Source: Paulownia fortunei (Eukaryota; Streptophyta; Magnoliopsida; Lamiales; Paulowniaceae). Taken from it: a DNA stretch of 64,000 nt. The stretch spans positions 14,260,001 through 14,324,000 of the forward strand of contig CM033113.1 of the NCBI GenBank assembly GCA_019321725.1, in the 5' to 3' direction. A program made the position numbers and the translations under genes. The notes below the pieces were generated by a model, which had not been told where the DNA came from, made no database searches, and was given only the letters and a program-made list of their open reading frames with translations. Shown in pieces: positions 59,101-64,000 of the stretch (positions are counted from its first letter, which is position 1; each line of letters opens with the position of its first letter).

Positions 59101-60065
59101 AAGGGGATTTTTACTGTAGATTTTTTTTTTAAAAAGGGTGTAAAAAGAGTCCCTCTCTCTTGAAGAAAATGGTTTTCTTTATCTCCAAAAATTCGTCCTT
59201 CTTTCACTTTCAATCTCTAAAAGTTCGCCAACCTTTTACCTAGTTTAATTCTTAATTCAATTGTTGAATTAAGAATTAAATTAAACACCTAAAACACTAA
59301 TTGTTAATGTGTTCTTGTTCCAAATAAAATCATTCTAGTATAGAATTACCGAATCAAAAACTACTAGCATAGGATTCGGTTGCAAGTTGGCATCCAAGGT
59401 ATGGATACCGTTAAAGGGATAATATTTGAGATCCTAGAAGCGAATCAATTTTCAATCAAAGGGGTTTGAATTGAAAAACTTGGAGATTCATTCTTGTTGG
59501 GATAACAATTTAAATCATTTCAATCCTTACACCAATTGGAGTGCAAAGCAAAGTAAGGGTTTTCTAAAACCTTATTGCTTTAAATATCAGAAAATGCACA
59601 ATTGGGTAATCGCGAAAGGGCTCTGGGATTCATTTTTAATTACATGTGATGTTATGTTTGTTTCTTTTTAAAAAAATAAATTTAAATTCCACTGTGTATA
59701 CATTTCCTAGGATCACGTGAACCTTAACATAGTCCCTCAAATACCTTAATTTCTCATCTCAGATACATGTAAACATCATGTAATTGAAGTATTATAACTC
59801 TAATAGCATGTACCTAAATATTAGAACTAAATAACAACATATTTAAGTTGAAACATGCCACTCCCAAATTTTTACCACATTTAGCTAACATATAGAGAAA
59901 TGTAACAATATTATAGAATTTCTAAACCCCACTAATTTATCTCAACAAAACCAGCCGCCTTATCACATCACAATAATTGCAAGTTCTGTCATGACAGTTT
60001 TGAGTGTCTCTTCAAATATCAAGGTGTTTTAAAGGTATACATCTATAAACTAATAATACTTGGGA
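56166..60065 (-). mobile_element. Family D-type 5' LTR, minus orientation, split by a B LTR
   Basis: Segments 56166-57595 and 59730 to about 60065 are diverged D LTR sequence. The first follows gag and primer site, which sets the orientation. It is interrupted by the B LTR at 57596-59729 and breaks near 60065, where D sequence resumes in the opposite direction. Confidence 0.7.
57596..59729 (+). mobile_element. Family B LTR flanked by a 45-50-bp direct repeat
   Basis: 2134 bp, TGTTTGAGTAGTGTCCG... to ...CCTTAACA, homologous to 41160-43181 and, inverted, 18181-20437. The sequence just left (57549-57595) recurs just right (59730-59776) with about six differences. An AATTAATT array occupies 58470-58870. 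Confidence 0.85.
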
Positions 60066-61852
60066 TATTAAACACGATATAATTTGATTTAAATGTCATA
60101 TTTTAAGGTCTATATGTTCATATGATTTTAAAAATGAAAACTAGATAATCTATTTAAGAATCGAATGTCAATCGATTTAAAGATCGAATGAACGGTTAAG
60201 AAATTAGGGTAGAATTTATTATCCGATAGTACCAAAATTAAAATAGGTTGTAAATAAGGAAATAAATGCTGAGAAACACTAGATTAGAGCTGTATAATTT
60301 GTGTATGATGTCATATTTAAACCACCATTTGATACCTCAAGCTTTGCTACCTCATGCTTTCTTAGTAAGCTGAAGCTAACACCTCAAACCCTTCACCCTT
60401 AAGCCACGACCAGACCAGACCCTCATTAAAAGCAAGAAAAGCGAAGGAGAAGTGATTACCATCAAGTTTAACCTCAAAATCTGAATATGTAACGCTTATC
60501 TATAGATTTTCCTTTGGTTTTTAGATTATTTTGAATGAGTTTATTGTTTATTAAGCTTTCAATATCTCTTATAAAAGTGTTAGAAAGTTTTAAGTTAGAC
60601 TTTGGTGTACAAAGAAAGGGTTTTTGATAACAAACACTTAATAGGAAATACTTGTGGCAGAAACTATCACCTTACTATTTTCTTATATTTTAGGCTTCAA
60701 ACCTGTATGGTATGTTGAATAAAACCTATAATCATTACCATTTAAATGTCCATATATGATTTAAGAGTATTGGAATGAATTTTGATCAGTAAGAAATTAA
60801 AATAGAACATGATTTAGAGAAACACTCAAACTACCAAAGTAGCAAAATCTGTTCTGGTGTAGTGTGAATGAGACTGAATTAAGGGAGCTAAATCCACGAG
60901 TTTTGGAAAATATATGGCATGGTTATTTATGATTTTTGTTATCTAAGTGTGGTAAAAAGTTTAGAGTGAATAAATTTGCCTAAGGATGCTAAAATTGCTA
61001 TGAAACTTAATGTGACAACAAGGAAAATAGAAGATGGAAATCTGTTCCATTTTACTTCTTGGCATGTTTCAACATGTATATGGTAAAATTGATGTTTAGA
61101 ATTTATAGAACTGTTAAAAGAGTTATAATACATCAATTAGGTGATTTTATCATACATTTAAGATGTGAAATCAAGGTACTTAGGAGATTGTATTAGGTTT
61201 TAGTCACCAAGTAGTAAAGTTTGATTATTACATAGTTAAATTGAAATTCAAGGTCCTTGTATAGGATTAAGAATAATGAACTTGTTGATTGAGGATAGTG
61301 ATTGATATCTTATATTTTTACAGGTTATTCACACCTAAGGTTGGGGAATAACACCTAAGAAACTAAGAAAAAAGATATGATCGATTAAAGGTAAGTGAAA
61401 ATCCATTTGCAACTACAATGCATAAACATAGTATTTCTTGCCTATCTATATTAAATGTGATCCTTGTGTCTTGATGAGTATTATAAATATCTTATAGTGC
61501 ATAAGTTGCTTGGATAATGGGATATGGGATCTATTGTGTCATTAAACATGCCATTAATCAACATTTATACGTGCATGCATAACACGTGCTCATAATTGAG
61601 GTTTTGCATACATGACATTATTTTCAAAAAGAAAATATTTTGGTAGGCCACTACTAGCGCATCGAGGAATGGAAGGCGTGCTTATATGATATTTTGGGGT
61701 GCTGCGAGTGTTACTTCTCAGAGAATCATAGGGGTTGACAGGGGGTGTACCTCTGGTGGTCACGAGAGGGTGAACTACTTGATTGTGCCCTTATTGACTC
61801 CGCTAGTGGGAAGACTTCTAGAGGATCATAAGGGAAGAGAGGGGGTGGAACT
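60066..61852 (+). mobile_element. Family D LTR, plus orientation, truncated at both ends
   Basis: It matches 11330-13330 and 23860-25500 (for example TATTTAAGAATCG, ACAGTTTTGCC-like, GTTGACAGGGGGTGTACCTC). It stops at 61852 in the GC-rich cassette, where a C LTR is inserted. The left edge is approximate. Confidence 0.7.
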
Positions 61853-64000
61853 TGTTGGGTTCGCTATAATCGCAGGAGTATACGCAATAGAAAATTAAAA
61901 TTTTATCAAACATCAATTTAATCCATTTGATTCGAAAGCGAGTTTAACGATCGCACTTACTCAAGTGAATTTATAAACAAATATAAAATTTAGATTATAC
62001 CTTTTGTACACTCCGATTGTTGTAGGGAATGAAGCAATCAATTATTTATACTAGACTTTCAAAACTCGCAGAGACCCAAGTGTCTTTCCTCTATCAGGTC
62101 CACAATATGGAAGTGCAACATAATCAAAAAAATTCACTAGTATCCTTTTAATTATTTATTAATCTAGAATCGGAGTAAATTTTCAAAAACAATAAAGATT
62201 AATTCTTTAAGTTCTTGAAAGTATATTATGAAGAGAATAATAAGAAATTGATTTTCTTTTAAAGAACAAGAAAATCAGGATTACAAGAAAATAATTTTCT
62301 TTTTCTTTTCTTGGAGAGAAAAATAGAAGACTTAAACAAAATAATATTTGCTTAGTTTGCTAAATTAATTATGTAATTTTCATCCATAAGCATTTCTAGG
62401 GCTGAAAATTTGATTATTCTCCAACTCTTGGAGAGTTTGACAATTTTGAACTACTTCAAAGTCTTATCTTGAAAGGATTCTAAATCTTTTAAGAACTCTT
62501 TTCTTTTATCTCTCTTATTGTATGTGGACTAATTTGAGACTACATTAATAATCAAAATTGTCTACATACATTGTTGATATTAATTTGAACTTTTCAAATA
62601 ATATCAAGATAGATATATATCATATATATTATAATTATATTTATATATAAATTAAATCTTAGTGGCCAATTTTATCCCATAAAATCGGTCATTATATTTA
62701 TTTATCTATAAATATGTTAATTAAATAAATCACATTTATTTAATTTATTCTCTTCATATTTTAGTGGGCTTCTTAAGTGATCCACATTAATTTTTGGGCC
62801 TGGACTAAAAAATCCACAAATCAATTCAATTGATTCAATCCCAATTTAATCAATTCAATTAATTAATTTAATTTACTCCAATTGGGCTTTCTAATCAAAT
62901 TAGGTCCAATTAAATAATTCAATTACATAATTGAATAATTTAATTTAACCATTAAATGAAATAGAATCGTTAATTAATTAATTAATCAGTATTAATTAAT
63001 TAATTTTCAACTATTGGATAAATTCTAAAATTTGAAATGTTACATTGTATAAAAATGTGTGACCCTCTTAGGTTCACTACTAAGCTAGTAGCGGGTTAGA
63101 ACATTTGCAACTTATGAATAATAATTATTTCAATTAATTAATCCGCTTGCAATCAACTCCTTAATTCCAAAAACCTCACTATCCATGAAAACACCTAGCA
63201 AGTAATCATGAAAAACTAGTCTTAGATAAAATAGCGAGTAAACCTATTTTCGTTGCCAGTACTATACACGTACTATCATTTCGACAACTAATATCCCGAT
63301 TAAATTTAGGACATGGATTATAAGTCAAACCCTAAATGATTCAATAATTATGATCCCATTTCAAGTTCTAATGATTCTTGATGAATCACGATTCATCCTG
63401 ACTTGAACAAGGTTTTTAAATGACAAACTATGAAAACATAGGAGATTCCATTGTTTAAAAAGAAAAGTGTTGAATTCTATGTTGGCCACTGACAAACCTC
63501 CATGTATATCAATACAACACCCAACATACTCCCTTTGTGATTGTTAAGCAATCAGAAAATATATCAAAGTGTTGCAAGATGTACACAAGGCTATAATCAT
63601 GCCTCAACTTTGAGGACTAGCCATGTACTATCGCAACACATAAATTCTTATTTCAATAGGCAAAGCCTCCAGCTAAGAATTTCTTTCACGCCATGTTTGG
63701 TGTACTTGTTCCCTAACAAGCACCTACATACATGCACTTGTGTCTCTATGCTAATGCTAATGGAATGTGACATTCTCGTCTCACGAGCATACGTTATATG
63801 TGTGAGTCTTGATGTCCCATCTCAAAAAACTCTCGACTCGAAACTTATTTAAGACCAAAGCCTTAGTGACATGTTCCATGATCGTCATCATATGCGCAAC
63901 TATGCCCTTTATCTAAATTTGGTCTAAGGACTTCATCCAATGTGCAGAAATAAAAGATGCAAGACATAAGATAAAGAAAATGCCTTGTTTATTAATATGA
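61853..64000 (-). mobile_element. Family C LTR, minus orientation, running off the window
   Basis: It starts TGTTGGGTTCGCTATAATCG and parallels 20599-22035, then continues through the part that matches the complement of 10587-11280. The end lies at or beyond 64000. Open frames within (63541-63852) are LTR sequence and not genes. Confidence 0.8.

Overview
The window is nuclear DNA of a flowering plant, probably a dicot with a repeat-rich genome. It is strongly AT-rich. It holds one intact cellular gene, a GAUT10-type galacturonosyltransferase, at 2246-7053. Almost everything after about 10.6 kb is nested LTR retrotransposon sequence. I could not identify the species from the sequence.

Layout. 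1-1900 is AT-rich intergenic DNA with one inverted-repeat, MITE-like element. 1900-7520 is the GAUT10 gene: leader, short anchor exon, 3.2-kb phase-0 intron, long catalytic exon and 3' region. 7520-10586 is AT-rich and includes a segment of GTGACAA words that resembles a CACTA transposon end. 10587-64000 is made of at least six LTR families, which I label B, C, D, E/G, F and H. B and C have LTRs of about 2.0-2.3 kb that begin TGTT, end AACA and carry dense AATTAATT arrays. D is a chromovirus-like Ty3/gypsy family with LTRs of about 3 kb and a tRNA-iMet primer site. E and G are Athila-like Ty3/gypsy elements sharing a similar 3' UTR. F is a Ty3/gypsy element with an intact DD35E integrase. H is another Athila-like remnant.

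Nesting. Element G (plus strand, gag at 33112-33539 continuing at 49103-53891) is split in gag by element E (minus strand, 33540-49100). E was itself invaded by a D solo LTR (45127-48100, TSD TAGAG), a B solo LTR (41160-43181, TSD CCTTG) and a 5'-truncated F (about 36268-39705). To the left lies a minus-strand D element (5' LTR 29915-33087, perfect tRNA-iMet primer site, broken RT/RNase H/integrase, 3' LTR start at 23367). It is interrupted by a D solo LTR (27321-28781, TSD AAACA) and a second D LTR (about 23831-26329). Its 3' LTR is cut off by a head-to-head pair of C LTRs that forms a roughly 2.25-kb fold-back (20824-23070). To the right are a D 5' end with gag, a B LTR inside it, an oppositely oriented D LTR, and a C LTR running off the window.

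No rRNA, tRNA gene, CRISPR array or bacterial-type system was seen. The most unusual items are the C fold-back, the alternative middle cassettes and conserved antisense small ORFs of the D LTRs, the truncated F insertion accompanied by apparent loss of host sequence, and a B LTR flanked by a long duplication of its target. GAUT10 would act in pectin synthesis in the Golgi; none of the retroelement genes looks fully functional apart from the F integrase frame.
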